Source: an uncultured beta proteobacterium
GTDB taxonomy: Bacteria; Pseudomonadota; Gammaproteobacteria; Burkholderiales; Burkholderiaceae_E
Assembly (NCBI GenBank): GCA_903934295.1
Contig: CAIZNI010000024.1
Location: forward strand, 1 to 60,868
Direction: 5' to 3'
DNA: 60,868 bases
Positions within the stretch are counted from its first letter, which is position 1. Each line of letters opens with the position of its first letter. The position numbers and the translations under genes were made by a program. Below are positions 17,492-26,344 of this stretch, in pieces. The notes under the pieces were generated by a model. That model did no database searches and was not told the DNA's origin. It was given only the letters and a program-made list of their open reading frames with translations.

Positions 17492-18288
17492 ACCGGCTGC
17501 GGCTCGCCCTTCGACTGCCGCTGCTGATCGGCCTGCTGGTGGGCGGGCTGGCGACGGTGCTGCTGCTGTTTCCGCTGGTCGGCACCGGCCTGCAGCGGGC
17601 CGCGATCCGGCGCTGGTCGCGGCTGCTGGTGCGCGCCTGCGGCGTCACTGTCTCGTTCGCCGATCACCCGGGCGCGCGTCCGCTGGCCGAGCTGCCGGGC
17701 GGCAGCTTCGTGGTCAGCAACCACATCTCCTGGATCGACATCTTCGTCATCAACAGCCAGTGCCCGGCCGCGTTCGTGGCCAAGGCCGAGATCGCCGCCT
17801 GGCCGCTGGTGGGCACGCTGGTCGCGCGCACCGGCAACCTGTTCATCGAGCGCGGCCGGCGCCACGCGGTGCACCGGATGATCGAGCGCATCGTCCATCA
17901 GCTGGCGGCCGGGTCGCGGGTGGCCGTGTTCCCCGAGGGCACCACCAGCGACGGACTGCGCCTGCTGCCCTTTCACGCCAACCTGGTCGAGGCGGCGGTG
18001 CGCGCACGCGCGCCGGTGGTCCCGGTGGGGCTGCGCTATCTCGATCCGAACGGCCAGCCGTCGGCCGCGATCCGTTTTGTGGGCGACACCACTTTCGTCG
18101 AATCGCTGTGTGCGGTGCTGTCGCAGTCGCGGGTGCACTGCGAACTGCATGTGCTGGCCGCGATCGTCGGTCCCGACTTGTCGCGCCACGACATCGTCGA
18201 ACAGGCCCGGGCGGCGCTGGCGCAATGCCTGGCACTGCCGCTCGATGACACACTGCCCGAGAATCTGCGCGAACTGCGTCGGGCCTGA
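17488..18288 (+). CDS. plsC: 1-acyl-sn-glycerol-3-phosphate acyltransferase
   Basis: Inner-membrane acyltransferase making phosphatidic acid, 266 residues. One N-terminal membrane segment (about 8-32) precedes the HX4D catalytic motif NHISWID (H79, D84). FPEGTTSDG near residue 148 is the acceptor-binding motif. The GTG start at 17488 overlaps the pyrC' stop as GTGA, which explains why no separate ribosome binding site is needed. Confidence 0.9.
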   Translation: MNRLRLALRLPLLIGLLVGGLATVLLLFPLVGTGLQRAAIRRWSRLLVRACGVTVSFADHPGARPLAELPGGSFVVSNHISWIDIFVINSQCPAAFVAKAEIAAWPLVGTLVARTGNLFIERGRRHAVHRMIERIVHQLAAGSRVAVFPEGTTSDGLRLLPFHANLVEAAVRARAPVVPVGLRYLDPNGQPSAAIRFVGDTTFVESLCAVLSQSRVHCELHVLAAIVGPDLSRHDIVEQARAALAQCLALPLDDTLPENLRELRRA

Positions 18289-18348
18289 GCCACGGCGCGG
18301 CGCCCGTTTCCCGAACCCGCCCCGTCACCCCCTCTTGCGAGCCCGCCC

Positions 18349-19737
18349 ATGGACACTCTCGATCGCAGCATCTTCAAGGCCTACGACATCCGCGGCATCG
18401 TCGATCGCAACCTCGGCCCCGACGTCGTGCGCGCGGTCGGTCTGGCGGTGGGCACCCGGGTTCGCGCCGCCGGCGGCAACCAGGCGGTGATCGGACGCGA
18501 TGGCCGGCTCTCCGGGCCCACGCTCTCGGCGGCGCTCGCCGAGGGCCTGCGTGACGCCGGTGTCGACGTCATCGACATCGGCATGGTCACCACGCCGGTG
18601 GTCTATTACGGCACCTTCGAGCTCGGCACCGGTTCCGGCGTGGCGGTCACCGGCAGCCACAATCCGCCCGAGTACAACGGCCTGAAGATGGTGGTCGGCG
18701 GCGATGCGATCCACGGCGAGGCGATCACCCGGCTGGGCGAGGACATCGCGGCCGCGCGCCTGAGCCCGGTGCCGGCGGCGCAGCGCGGCAGCCTGCGCCA
18801 GGAGTCGCTGACCGAGCGCTACATCGCCCGAATCGCCGGCGACATCCGGCTGGCGCGCGGCATGAAGATCGCCATCGACTGCGGCAACGGCGTGGCGGGC
18901 GCGATCGCGCCGGCGCTGTACCGGGCGCTGGGTTGCGAGGTGACCGAGCTGTTCTGCGAGGTCGACGGCACCTTCCCCAACCACCACCCCGATCCCGCGC
19001 ATCCCGAGAACCTGCAGGACCTGATCGCCTGCCTGCGCGAGACCGACTGCGAGATCGGTCTGGCCTTCGACGGCGACGGCGACCGCCTGGGCGTGGTCAC
19101 CCGCAGCGGCAGCATCATCTTCCCCGACCGCCAGCTGATGCTGCTGGCCGACGAGGTGCTGGCGCGCAACCCCGGCGGCACGATCATCTACGACGTGAAA
19201 TGCACCCGCAACCTGGCCGGCTATGTGCGCGCGCGCGGCGGCGTGCCGATGATGTCGCGCACCGGGCATTCGCTGGTCAAGGCGCGCCTGAAGGAGACCG
19301 GCGCGCCGCTGGCCGGCGAGATGAGCGGCCACATCTTCTACAAGGACCGCTGGTACGGCTTCGACGACGGCCTGTATGCCGGCGCGCGCCTGCTCGAGAT
19401 CCTCAGCCGTCACACCGATCCGGGTGCGGTGCTCGAGGCGCTGCCCGATTCGCCGACCACGCCCGAGTTGCAGCTGCGCTGCGCCGAAGGCGAGCATTTC
19501 AAGCTGGTCGAGGCGATCCGGCGCACCGCCCGCTTCGAGGGCGCCACCGAGGTGATCGACATCGACGGCGTGCGGGTCGAGTATCCCGACGGCTTCGGAC
19601 TGGCGCGGGCCTCCAACACCACCCCGGTGGTGGTGCTGCGCTTCGAGGCCGAGACCGGCGCCGCGCTCGCGCGCATCCAGACCCAGTTCCGCCAGGCGAT
19701 CCTGGCGGTCAAACCCGACGCGCAGCTGCCGTTCTGA
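18349..19737 (+). CDS. Phosphomannomutase/phosphoglucomutase
   Basis: Alpha-D-phosphohexomutase of 462 residues (ManB/AlgC type), interconverting hexose 6- and 1-phosphates. The phosphoserine motif is TGSHNPPEYNG with S103, the metal loop is DGDGDR (D241, D243, D245), and GEMSGH is the sugar-binding loop. It would supply mannose-1-phosphate for GDP-mannose, which the Gmd/Rmd pair at 44804-46695 needs, and glucose-1-phosphate for other polymers. It sits between plsC and an acyl-CoA ligase rather than inside the polysaccharide region. Confidence 0.93.
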   Translation: MDTLDRSIFKAYDIRGIVDRNLGPDVVRAVGLAVGTRVRAAGGNQAVIGRDGRLSGPTLSAALAEGLRDAGVDVIDIGMVTTPVVYYGTFELGTGSGVAVTGSHNPPEYNGLKMVVGGDAIHGEAITRLGEDIAAARLSPVPAAQRGSLRQESLTERYIARIAGDIRLARGMKIAIDCGNGVAGAIAPALYRALGCEVTELFCEVDGTFPNHHPDPAHPENLQDLIACLRETDCEIGLAFDGDGDRLGVVTRSGSIIFPDRQLMLLADEVLARNPGGTIIYDVKCTRNLAGYVRARGGVPMMSRTGHSLVKARLKETGAPLAGEMSGHIFYKDRWYGFDDGLYAGARLLEILSRHTDPGAVLEALPDSPTTPELQLRCAEGEHFKLVEAIRRTARFEGATEVIDIDGVRVEYPDGFGLARASNTTPVVVLRFEAETGAALARIQTQFRQAILAVKPDAQLPF

Positions 19738-19766
19738 GCGCGTTGCCGCACGACAAGGCAAAGACG

Positions 19767-21335
19767 ATGAGCAATCCCCTTTACGACGGCTGCACCATGG
19801 GCGACCTGATCCTGCGCGCGATCGAGCGCGGCGGCGATCGGGTCGCGTTCATTCTCGACGACCAGCAGCTCACCTACCGCGCGTTCGGCGATTTGCTGTC
19901 GCGCTTTACCCAGGCGCTGGCGGCGCGCGGCGTGCGCCAGGGCGATGCGATCGCCGCGCTGTCGTCGAACCGGCCCGAGGCCTTCCTGGCCACCGCCGCC
20001 GCCTATGTCATGGGCCTGCGCATCACCTGGATGCATCCGCTGGGCTCCGAGGACGATCACGCCTATCTGCTCGAGGACTCGGGCGTGACGACGCTGCTGG
20101 TCGACCCGCCGGTGTTCGGCGAACGGGCCGTGTCGCTGGCCAAGCGTCTGCCCGGCATTCGCCAGGTGTTCGGCTTCGGCCCCTGCGTGGCCGGCGAGGA
20201 CATCCTGGCCGCGGCGCAGGCTTACACCGCCCAGCCGCTCGTGTCGCAGTCCCAGGAGGACGACGTCTGCGTGCTGATTTACACCGGCGGCACCACCGGC
20301 AAGCCCAAGGGCGTGATGCACACCCACCGGGTCCAGGTCAGCATGGTGATGACCGAGCTGGCCGAATGGGACTGGCCGCGCGAGGTCCGGATGCTGGCGA
20401 TGACCCCGATCACGCACGCCGCCGGCGCGATGATCCTGGCGGTGATGATGCGCTCGGGCACCTTCGTGATGAGCAAGGGCTTCGAGGCGCAGCGCTTCTT
20501 CGAGCTGGTCGAGCGTCACCGCATCACCGCCACCTTCCTGGTGCCGACCATGATCTACGTGCTGCTCGATTCGCCCGCGCTGCGCGAGGCCGATTTCAGC
20601 AGCCTGCAGCTGATCATCTACGGGGCCTCGCCGATGTCGCCGGCCCGCCTGGTTGAGGGCATGAAGGTGTTCGGACCGGTGTTCATGCAGCTCTATGCGC
20701 AGTCCGAGGCGCCCAACACGGTGACGGTGCTGCGCCAGTGCGACCACGATCCCGAGCGCTTCCCGCACCGGCTGGCCTCGTGCGGCATGCCGATCGGCAG
20801 CAGCCAGGTGCGCCTGCTCGATGACGACGGGCGCGAGGTGCCGGCGGGCGAGGTGGGCGAGATCTGCGTGCGCGGGCCGCTGGTGATGAAGGGCTACTGG
20901 AACAAACCCGAGGAGACCGCCCGCGCGCTGCGCCACGGCTGGCTCTACACCGGCGACCTCGCCCGGCGCGACGCCGACGGCTTTCTCTACATCGTCGACC
21001 GCAGCAAGGACATGATCATCAGCGGCGGCTTCAATGTGTTCCCGCGCGAGGTCGAGGACGTGCTCAGCGCCGATCCGGCGGTGGCCAGCGCCGCGGTGAT
21101 CGGTGTGCCCGATGCCAAGTGGGGCGAGGCGGTCAAGGCGCTGGTGGTGCTCAAGCCCGGCGCGCAGGTCAGCGCCGAGTCGCTGATCGCGCGGGTGCGC
21201 GACGCCAAGGGCGCGGTGCAGGCCCCCAAGACCATCGAGTTCGTCGATTCGCTGCCGGTCACCGGACTGGGCAAGCTCGACAAGAAAGCGATCCGCGCGC
21301 GCTACTGGGACGGCCAGCAGCGCGCGGTGCACTGA
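19767..21335 (+). CDS. AMP-dependent acyl-CoA ligase
   Basis: ANL-superfamily adenylate-forming enzyme of 522 residues, which activates a carboxylic acid to its AMP ester and then the CoA thioester. Motifs: IYTGGTTGKPKGV (P-loop), YAQSEAP (A5 region), YTGDLARRD and SKDMIISGGFNVFP (hinge), and GKLDKKAIR with the catalytic Lys. The ATG at 19767 starts a normal N-terminus; the frame upstream is only the mutase gene read out of phase. The substrate is not determinable; similarity is to medium/long-chain fatty acyl-CoA ligases. Confidence 0.9.
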   Translation: MSNPLYDGCTMGDLILRAIERGGDRVAFILDDQQLTYRAFGDLLSRFTQALAARGVRQGDAIAALSSNRPEAFLATAAAYVMGLRITWMHPLGSEDDHAYLLEDSGVTTLLVDPPVFGERAVSLAKRLPGIRQVFGFGPCVAGEDILAAAQAYTAQPLVSQSQEDDVCVLIYTGGTTGKPKGVMHTHRVQVSMVMTELAEWDWPREVRMLAMTPITHAAGAMILAVMMRSGTFVMSKGFEAQRFFELVERHRITATFLVPTMIYVLLDSPALREADFSSLQLIIYGASPMSPARLVEGMKVFGPVFMQLYAQSEAPNTVTVLRQCDHDPERFPHRLASCGMPIGSSQVRLLDDDGREVPAGEVGEICVRGPLVMKGYWNKPEETARALRHGWLYTGDLARRDADGFLYIVDRSKDMIISGGFNVFPREVEDVLSADPAVASAAVIGVPDAKWGEAVKALVVLKPGAQVSAESLIARVRDAKGAVQAPKTIEFVDSLPVTGLGKLDKKAIRARYWDGQQRAVH

Positions 21336-21393
21336 ACCCCGGCCGGGGCGCGATGGCCGTGCCCCGCCACCCACCCATCCAGGAAACCGCACC

Positions 21394-21711
21394 ATGGTCA
21401 ATGTCCTCGCCTTCATCACCACCAAGCCCGGCATGCGCGACACCATCCTCGAGGCGTTTCGCGCCAACATGCCGGCGGTCCACGCCGAAGACGGCTGCAT
21501 CGAGTACGCGCCCGCGGTCGACGCCCAGGGCCTGAGCGCGCATCACAGCGCGCTCGGCCCCGACACCTTCGTGGTGCTCGAGAAATGGGCCAGCATGGAT
21601 GCGCTGCGCGCGCACGCGGCCGCGCCGCACATGGCGGCGTATGCCGCCCGCACCCGCGAGCACATCGCAAGCCGGGTGATCCATGTGCTGGAGTCGGCGG
21701 CAGCGGTCTAG
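21394..21711 (+). CDS. Antibiotic biosynthesis monooxygenase (ABM) domain protein
   Basis: 105-residue dimeric alpha-beta barrel protein of the ABM/quinol monooxygenase family. N-terminal strand VNVLAFITTKPG, then DGCIEYAP, FVVLEKWAS and the HMAAYAARTREHI helix follow the family pattern. Such proteins can be cofactor-free oxygenases of quinols or small aromatics; the substrate is unknown here. It lies 58 bases behind the acyl-CoA ligase and is probably cotranscribed. Confidence 0.8.
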   Translation: MVNVLAFITTKPGMRDTILEAFRANMPAVHAEDGCIEYAPAVDAQGLSAHHSALGPDTFVVLEKWASMDALRAHAAAPHMAAYAARTREHIASRVIHVLESAAAV

Positions 21712-21780
21712 CCGGGCGGTCGCCGGGGCGCCGCGCGGCGATCGGCCATCACCGTGGCCGCGCTCGCGACCGACCACCCT

Positions 21781-22632
21781 TCAGGCGCAGCTGACCTGCC
21801 AGATTCGGCGCTGCGCCGGATCATGCGCCAGCTGCACCGCGCTCAGCGCGCGTCCCCAGACGCAGCCGGTGTCCAGCGCCAGGAGCCCGGGCAGTTGCAT
21901 CAGCCCGAGCTGCGACCAGTGCCCGAAGACCACGGTGACGTCGGCGGTGCGCCGCTGCGGTGCCCGGAACCAGGGCACATGCCCGGGTGGGGCCGCGTCG
22001 GCGGCGTCCTTGGTGGCGAATTCCATCCGGCCGTCGGGCGTGCAGAACCGCAGCCGGGTCAGCGCGTTGACCACCACCCGCAGCCGGTCGGCGCCAGTCA
22101 GCGCGTCGTCCCAGCCAGTGGGCTGGTTGCCGTACATGCCGTCCAGAAAGCCGTGCGGGTCAGGCCCGCCCAGGGCTTGCGCGACCTCGCCGGCCAGCGC
22201 CAGCGTGCGCGCCGCGTCCCAGGCCGGCAGCACCCCGGCGTGCACCATCAGGTGTCCGTGCTCGAGGTGCGCCAGCGGCCGGGTGCGCAGCCAGCCCAGC
22301 AGTTCGTCGCGGTCGGGGGCGGCCAGGATTTCGCTCAGCGTGTCGCTGCGATGGGCGCGCCGGATGCCCCAGGCCACCGCCAGCAGGTGCAGGTCGTGGT
22401 TGCCCAGCACCGAGACCGCGCGCGGACCCAGCGAGCGGATGAAGCGCAGGGTCTGCAGCGACTGCGGCCCGCGGTTGACCAGGTCGCCCACGAACCACAG
22501 CGGGGCGCCGGGCGCATCGCGCTCGATCCGCTCGAGCAGGCGCTGCAGGCACGACAGGCAGCCCTGCAGGTCGCCGATCGCCACTGGCATCGGCGGGTTC
22601 TTTCCGGGCTTCGTCGTGCCGGGTCCGCTCAT
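21781..22632 (-). CDS. apaH: Symmetrical bis(5'-nucleosyl)-tetraphosphatase (Ap4A hydrolase)
   Basis: Cleaves diadenosine tetraphosphate to two ADP. Metallophosphoesterase signatures: [26 protein letters not shown] and a late VFGHWSQLG, with a substrate-region ALDTGCVWG. The ATG at 22632 overlaps the TGA of the upstream transferase gene (ATGA), giving 283 residues. A second Met 14 residues in directly precedes the core and is also possible. Last gene of a three-gene minus-strand operon. Confidence 0.93.
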   Translation of the reverse strand: MSGPGTTKPGKNPPMPVAIGDLQGCLSCLQRLLERIERDAPGAPLWFVGDLVNRGPQSLQTLRFIRSLGPRAVSVLGNHDLHLLAVAWGIRRAHRSDTLSEILAAPDRDELLGWLRTRPLAHLEHGHLMVHAGVLPAWDAARTLALAGEVAQALGGPDPHGFLDGMYGNQPTGWDDALTGADRLRVVVNALTRLRFCTPDGRMEFATKDAADAAPPGHVPWFRAPQRRTADVTVVFGHWSQLGLMQLPGLLALDTGCVWGRALSAVQLAHDPAQRRIWQVSCA

Positions 22633-23726
22633 TTCCACAGCATCATCCAGCGCGGCACCTTCAGGCGCACGATGCGGAAGTACAGCCAGACATAGGTCAC
22701 GCCGAACAGACCGAACAGCGGGGCCAGGACCTCGGTGCGGTCATACCAGAGCGCCGCCGGTGCCACCGCCATCGAAGAGAGCACCCACAGGTAGGGGGCG
22801 GTCAGTGCGTTGCGCACCGTGCGCGAATCGGGGTCGCGGCGCCCGATCGCCCAGCGCACCACCCGGCGAAAGATCCGCTGGTGCAGGTGCGCCGCATCGG
22901 GCAGGTGGGGGTGGGTGTCGCGCAGCACCTTGCGCCGGTAGACGGTGAACGAGATCTCGACCAGCGGATAGGCCAGCAGCAGCACCGGAAACCAGGCCGA
23001 CACGCTGCGGTTGCGCGCCACCACCAGGATCGACAGCGCACCCAGCATGAAACCGATGAAGTAGGCGCCGCCGTCGCCCAGCATGATGTGGCCGCGCGGA
23101 TAGTTCCACACCAGAAAGCCGATGATCGCGCCGGCCAGCACCAGGCTGGCGGAAACGATCAGCGGGTCGCCCACCTTGAGCCCGACGTAGGCCAGCGCGA
23201 GCAGCATGATCGAGCAGACGACGCCGGCCAGGCCGTTGAAGCCGTCGATGATGTTCACCGAATTGGTCACCGTGATCAGCGCCACCGCAGTGAGCAGCAT
23301 CGCCACCGGACGATAGGCCAGCAGCGGATCGAGCCAGGCGATGTCGACCCGCGGAATCACCAGGTCGGCCAGCCAGAAGCCCAGCGCGCACGACACCGCC
23401 ATGCAGGCCATCCGGATGCGCGGCGAAATCCGGCCGGTGGTGTCCTCGGCCAGACCGCCCGCGAACGCGGGCACCGCGCACACGCACAGCAGTCCGATCC
23501 GCATCGCGTTGGGCGGATCGCGCAGCGCCACGAACAGGGTGCCCAGCACGGTGGCCAGGAACACCGCCAGGCCGCCGATCCGGGGTGCCGGGCGGGTGTG
23601 GATCTTCTGGACGCTGTCGAGGTCGTGGTCCATGCCCAGGCCGAAGATGCCCCCGCGCGTGGCCCAGCGCAGAATCAGCACCGAGACCACCAGCGAGATC
23701 AGCAACGCACCCGAGAACGAGAACAT
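22629..23726 (-). CDS. Polyprenyl-phosphate glycosyl-1-phosphate transferase, WecA/MraY family
   Basis: Multi-spanning inner-membrane enzyme of 365 residues that starts glycan synthesis by moving a sugar-1-phosphate from UDP-sugar to undecaprenyl phosphate. Signatures: [12 protein letters not shown], a membrane-embedded [24 protein letters not shown] and HLHQRIFRR near the C-terminus. Roughly ten membrane segments are visible. The start is ATG 23726, seven bases after the stop of the upstream glycosyltransferase. It is the only initiating transferase in the window, and so the best candidate for priming the polymer made by the genes at 24-46 kb. Confidence 0.9.
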   Translation of the reverse strand: MFSFSGALLISLVVSVLILRWATRGGIFGLGMDHDLDSVQKIHTRPAPRIGGLAVFLATVLGTLFVALRDPPNAMRIGLLCVCAVPAFAGGLAEDTTGRISPRIRMACMAVSCALGFWLADLVIPRVDIAWLDPLLAYRPVAMLLTAVALITVTNSVNIIDGFNGLAGVVCSIMLLALAYVGLKVGDPLIVSASLVLAGAIIGFLVWNYPRGHIMLGDGGAYFIGFMLGALSILVVARNRSVSAWFPVLLLAYPLVEISFTVYRRKVLRDTHPHLPDAAHLHQRIFRRVVRWAIGRRDPDSRTVRNALTAPYLWVLSSMAVAPAALWYDRTEVLAPLFGLFGVTYVWLYFRIVRLKVPRWMMLWK

Positions 23727-23733
23727 CGCGCCC

Positions 23734-24648
23734 TCAGCCTTTCGCGCTGGTGGTGGGCGCGGCTTCGGCGCGCAGCAGGCGCCGGTAGTCGCGATAGACC
23801 GGCGAGCGCCACACCCGGGCCAGGCTGCGCAGATGCCAGGCGAGCGGGCGCAGCGAGCGGTGGCTGCTGCGCTGCGCGGCATGGCGCACCCGGGCCTGCG
23901 GCTGCTGCACCAGGGCCCAGCCGGCCAGCCGCAGGCGCGCGCACAGGTCGAAGTCCTCGCAATAGAGGCGGTAGCGCTCGTCGAAACCGCCGACCGCGCG
24001 CCAGACCGCGGCCGGCAGCACCAGGCACATGCCGGCGTACCAGTGCGGCGCGGTGCTCGCGCGCCGGCGACCGGGCAGCAGGCGACCGATGACCGAGCCC
24101 GGGGTGAGCAGGCTGCGGGCCGCATCGGCCGGTTGGCCGTCGTCCTGCAGCACCAGCGGCGCCACCAGTCCGGTACCCGCTTCCCGGGCGGCCTGCGCCA
24201 GCAGCGACAGCGGATCGCCCTGCAGGTCGAGATCGGGATTGAGGATCGCGACCAGTCCGTCGGCGCAGCCGGCCAGCGCCCGGTTGTGGTTCGCGGCGAA
24301 GCCGGCCGGCTCGCGGTTGCGCAGGATGTCGACGGGGAAGGCGGCCAGTGTGGTCCAGTCGGCGGGCACCGGCTCGGGAATGTTCAGCGTCACCACCACT
24401 CGCCGGATCAGGCCGGCGGCGGTCTGGCGGGCGATCTGGCGCAGCAGTCGGTCGACCAGCGCGCCCTGGCCATGGCTGACGATCGAGACCGTCAGGTCGG
24501 GCGGGCGGGCGCCCGGCGCCGTCGCCCGCTGTGCCTCCCCGGGCGGCGGGCGGCTGTCGCCGGCGGGCTCGGATGCGTCAGTCGGCGCGGGTTCGCTCGG
24601 GGTGAAGGCGGCGGGCTTCAAGGGCTTCGTTCTTGGAATGGGTGCCAT
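23734..24648 (-). CDS. Family 2 glycosyltransferase
   Basis: GT-A-fold inverting glycosyltransferase of 304 residues. After a Pro/Ala-rich tail of about 50 residues come LTVSIVSHGQG, the nucleotide-binding REPAGFAANHNRAL segment and LNPDLDL (DxD-like). The acceptor region includes GGFDERYRLYCEDFDLCARL, the pattern of rhamnosyltransferase-like GT2 enzymes. Cytoplasmic, with a basic C-terminus. First gene of the minus-strand operon with the WecA-like gene and apaH. Sugar specificity unknown. Confidence 0.88.
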   Translation of the reverse strand: MAPIPRTKPLKPAAFTPSEPAPTDASEPAGDSRPPPGEAQRATAPGARPPDLTVSIVSHGQGALVDRLLRQIARQTAAGLIRRVVVTLNIPEPVPADWTTLAAFPVDILRNREPAGFAANHNRALAGCADGLVAILNPDLDLQGDPLSLLAQAAREAGTGLVAPLVLQDDGQPADAARSLLTPGSVIGRLLPGRRRASTAPHWYAGMCLVLPAAVWRAVGGFDERYRLYCEDFDLCARLRLAGWALVQQPQARVRHAAQRSSHRSLRPLAWHLRSLARVWRSPVYRDYRRLLRAEAAPTTSAKG

Positions 24649-24750
24649 TCTCGCTCATTCCCATGCCCGGACGTGCTGCGTGCGCAGCGGTCGGTGCGGA
24701 TCGCAGCGGCCCGCTTTGAGGCTGCCGGCCGGATCGCGGCCCCGGCGGGG

Positions 24751-24756
24751 TAAAAT
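24751..24756 (+). promoter_or_regulatory. -10-like box close to a start codon
   Basis: TAAAAT is 13 bases before the ATG of the next gene, in the 121-base gap between divergent glycosyltransferase genes. No good -35 is seen. If used, the 5' untranslated region would be only a few bases. A 14-bp palindrome GCTGCGTGCGCAGC lies at 24675-24688 in the same gap. Confidence 0.35.
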
Positions 24757-24769
24757 CAGACGCTTCTCA

Positions 24770-25561
24770 ATGGCACTTCAAGACGGCACCCCAAGCGGCA
24801 TGGTCAGCACTCCCGAGTCTCACCCGTCCGATGGCGGCTTGCACGACACCGGCGCTGCGCGCGAGCCACTGACGCTGTCGTCGGACGCCGCCGACGCCTT
24901 CGTGGTGATGCCCGCCTTCAACGAGGCGCGCGGCATCGCCGATGTGGTGCGGCATGTGCTCGAGCGGTTTCCCCGGGTGGTGGTGGTCGATGATGGCTCG
25001 CGCGACGCCACCGCCGGCGAGGCGCGGGCGGCCGGCGCGCAGGTGGTCCGTCATCCGGTCAACCTGGGCCAGGGGGCGGCGCTGCAGACCGGCATGCGCT
25101 GGGCGCTGGCATCGGGTGCGCGCTGGATCGTCACCTTCGATTCCGACGGGCAGCACGACGCCGACGACGCCGTCCGCATGGTGACGCTCGCCCGCGAGCG
25201 CGATCTCGATGTCGTGTTCGGTTCGCGTTTCCTCGGCGCGACCGAGGGCATGCCGGCGTCGCGCCGCCTGCTGCTGCGCGCAGCGCTCGTGTTCCAGCGC
25301 CTGAGCACCGGCATGCGGCTCTCCGATGTCCACAACGGCCTGCGGGTGCTCTCGCGCGAGGCCGCCAGCCGCATCGAGCTGCGTCAGAACCGCATGGCGC
25401 ACGCCTCCGAGTTCGTCTCGCAGGTTGCGGCGCTGGGCCTGCGTTTCGACGAGGCGCCGGTCACCATCCGCTATTCCGAGTATTCGCTGGCCAAGGGCCA
25501 GAGCTCGCTGGGCGCGATCCACATCCTGTTCGATCTGCTGCTGGCGAGGCTGGGACGATGA
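24770..25561 (+). CDS. DPM1/GtrB-like family 2 glycosyltransferase
   Basis: 263-residue GT2 of the dolichol-phosphate mannosyltransferase type, likely making an undecaprenyl-phosphate-linked sugar at the cytoplasmic face. Core motifs: FVVMPAFNEARGI, VVVDDGSRDAT, NLGQGAALQTG and TFDSDGQHDADD (DxD). FGSRFLG and NGLRVLSREAA follow. It has no C-terminal membrane segments, so it would depend on the small membrane proteins encoded just after it. The stop overlaps the next start as ATGA. Confidence 0.9.
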   Translation: MALQDGTPSGMVSTPESHPSDGGLHDTGAAREPLTLSSDAADAFVVMPAFNEARGIADVVRHVLERFPRVVVVDDGSRDATAGEARAAGAQVVRHPVNLGQGAALQTGMRWALASGARWIVTFDSDGQHDADDAVRMVTLARERDLDVVFGSRFLGATEGMPASRRLLLRAALVFQRLSTGMRLSDVHNGLRVLSREAASRIELRQNRMAHASEFVSQVAALGLRFDEAPVTIRYSEYSLAKGQSSLGAIHILFDLLLARLGR

Positions 25562-25962
25562 TCATCTCGGCGCTGCTGACCGCGTTCATGCTGGCCTCGA
25601 TGGCGGTCGGGGTGGTGATGCGGCGGCGCTCGCCGGCGGTGGCGCTGGCCCTGATGCTGGCGTCGCTGGCCGGCATCTGGTTCGCCTGGATGCCCCAGCA
25701 GCTGACCGCGGTGGCCAATGCGCTGGGCGTGGGTCGCGGCACCGATCTGGCGCTCTACCTGTGGGTCTCGATCTCGTTTCTGGCGCTGGCCGGGCTCGCG
25801 CTCCAGTTGCGCCACCTGCAGGGGCAACTCACGATCCTGGTGCGCGAGATCGCGATCCTGCAGGCCCGCGAACAGGCGGGTCACGCGCCCCCGGCGCCCG
25901 CGTCGGCTTCGCTCTCACGGGCGGACGCGGGCGCCGTCCGCCCGCTGGACGGGTCCCGATGA
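25558..25962 (+). CDS. DUF2304 small membrane protein
   Basis: 134 residues with three hydrophobic segments (about 3-20, 28-45, 66-86) and then an amphipathic helix LRHLQGQLTILVREIAILQARE. This is the DUF2304 pattern, a family typically encoded next to DPM-like glycosyltransferases. It may anchor or activate the preceding soluble transferase at the membrane; this is inference. Both ends overlap their neighbours as ATGA, showing tight translational coupling. Confidence 0.8.
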   Translation: MIISALLTAFMLASMAVGVVMRRRSPAVALALMLASLAGIWFAWMPQQLTAVANALGVGRGTDLALYLWVSISFLALAGLALQLRHLQGQLTILVREIAILQAREQAGHAPPAPASASLSRADAGAVRPLDGSR

Positions 25963-26327
25963 ACGCGCCGTCGCGGGTCGCCGAACTGGTGCTCACCGGC
26001 GGCTGCGTGCTGGGGATTGCGATCGGCCAGATCCTGTTTCGCGTCGCGGCGCAGCGCATCGACGCCCAGCGCTGGGTCGCCACCCTGGTGGGCAACGCCT
26101 GGCTCTGGAGCGCGCTGATCGTCTACGGGCTGGCCACCGTGCTGTGGGTGCATGTGCTGCGCACCGCGCCGCTGGGCCGCGTCTATCCGCTGTTCGCGCT
26201 GGCCTTCGTGGTGGTCCCGGTGCTCGAGAGCCTGCTGCTGGGCGCGCCGCTGCGCCGGCAGTCGCTGCTGGGCGGTGCGCTGATCGTGATCGGTGTGGCG
26301 GTGTCGGTGCGGGGTCTGGGCGATTGA
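25959..26327 (+). CDS. EamA/SMR-like four-helix membrane protein, putative lipid-linked sugar flippase
   Basis: 122 residues with four hydrophobic helices, ending in LLGGALIVIGVAVSV. VLRTAPLGRVYPLFAL and PVLESLLLGAPLR are typical of the EamA/small multidrug resistance fold, including the ArnE/ArnF subunits that flip undecaprenyl-phosphate sugars. Encoded between a DPM-like transferase and a GT-C-like enzyme, it most plausibly flips the lipid-linked sugar. It starts at ATG 25959, overlapping the DUF2304 stop. Confidence 0.75.
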   Translation: MNAPSRVAELVLTGGCVLGIAIGQILFRVAAQRIDAQRWVATLVGNAWLWSALIVYGLATVLWVHVLRTAPLGRVYPLFALAFVVVPVLESLLLGAPLRRQSLLGGALIVIGVAVSVRGLGD

Positions 26328-26344
26328 GCACCGACCGGCGGCCG

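Noticed and set aside
18933-19766. N-terminal extension of the acyl-CoA ligase frame
   Set aside because: It is the phosphohexomutase gene read out of phase. The ligase N-terminus starts at ATG 19767.
21743-21760. CGGCCA-TCACCG-TGGCCG hairpin between convergent genes as a terminator
   Set aside because: The stem is only six pairs and no T-tract follows on either strand.
24675-24688. Palindrome GCTGCGTGCGCAGC as an operator
   Set aside because: Short palindromes of this composition are expected often in GC-rich DNA; no second copy or linked regulator was found.
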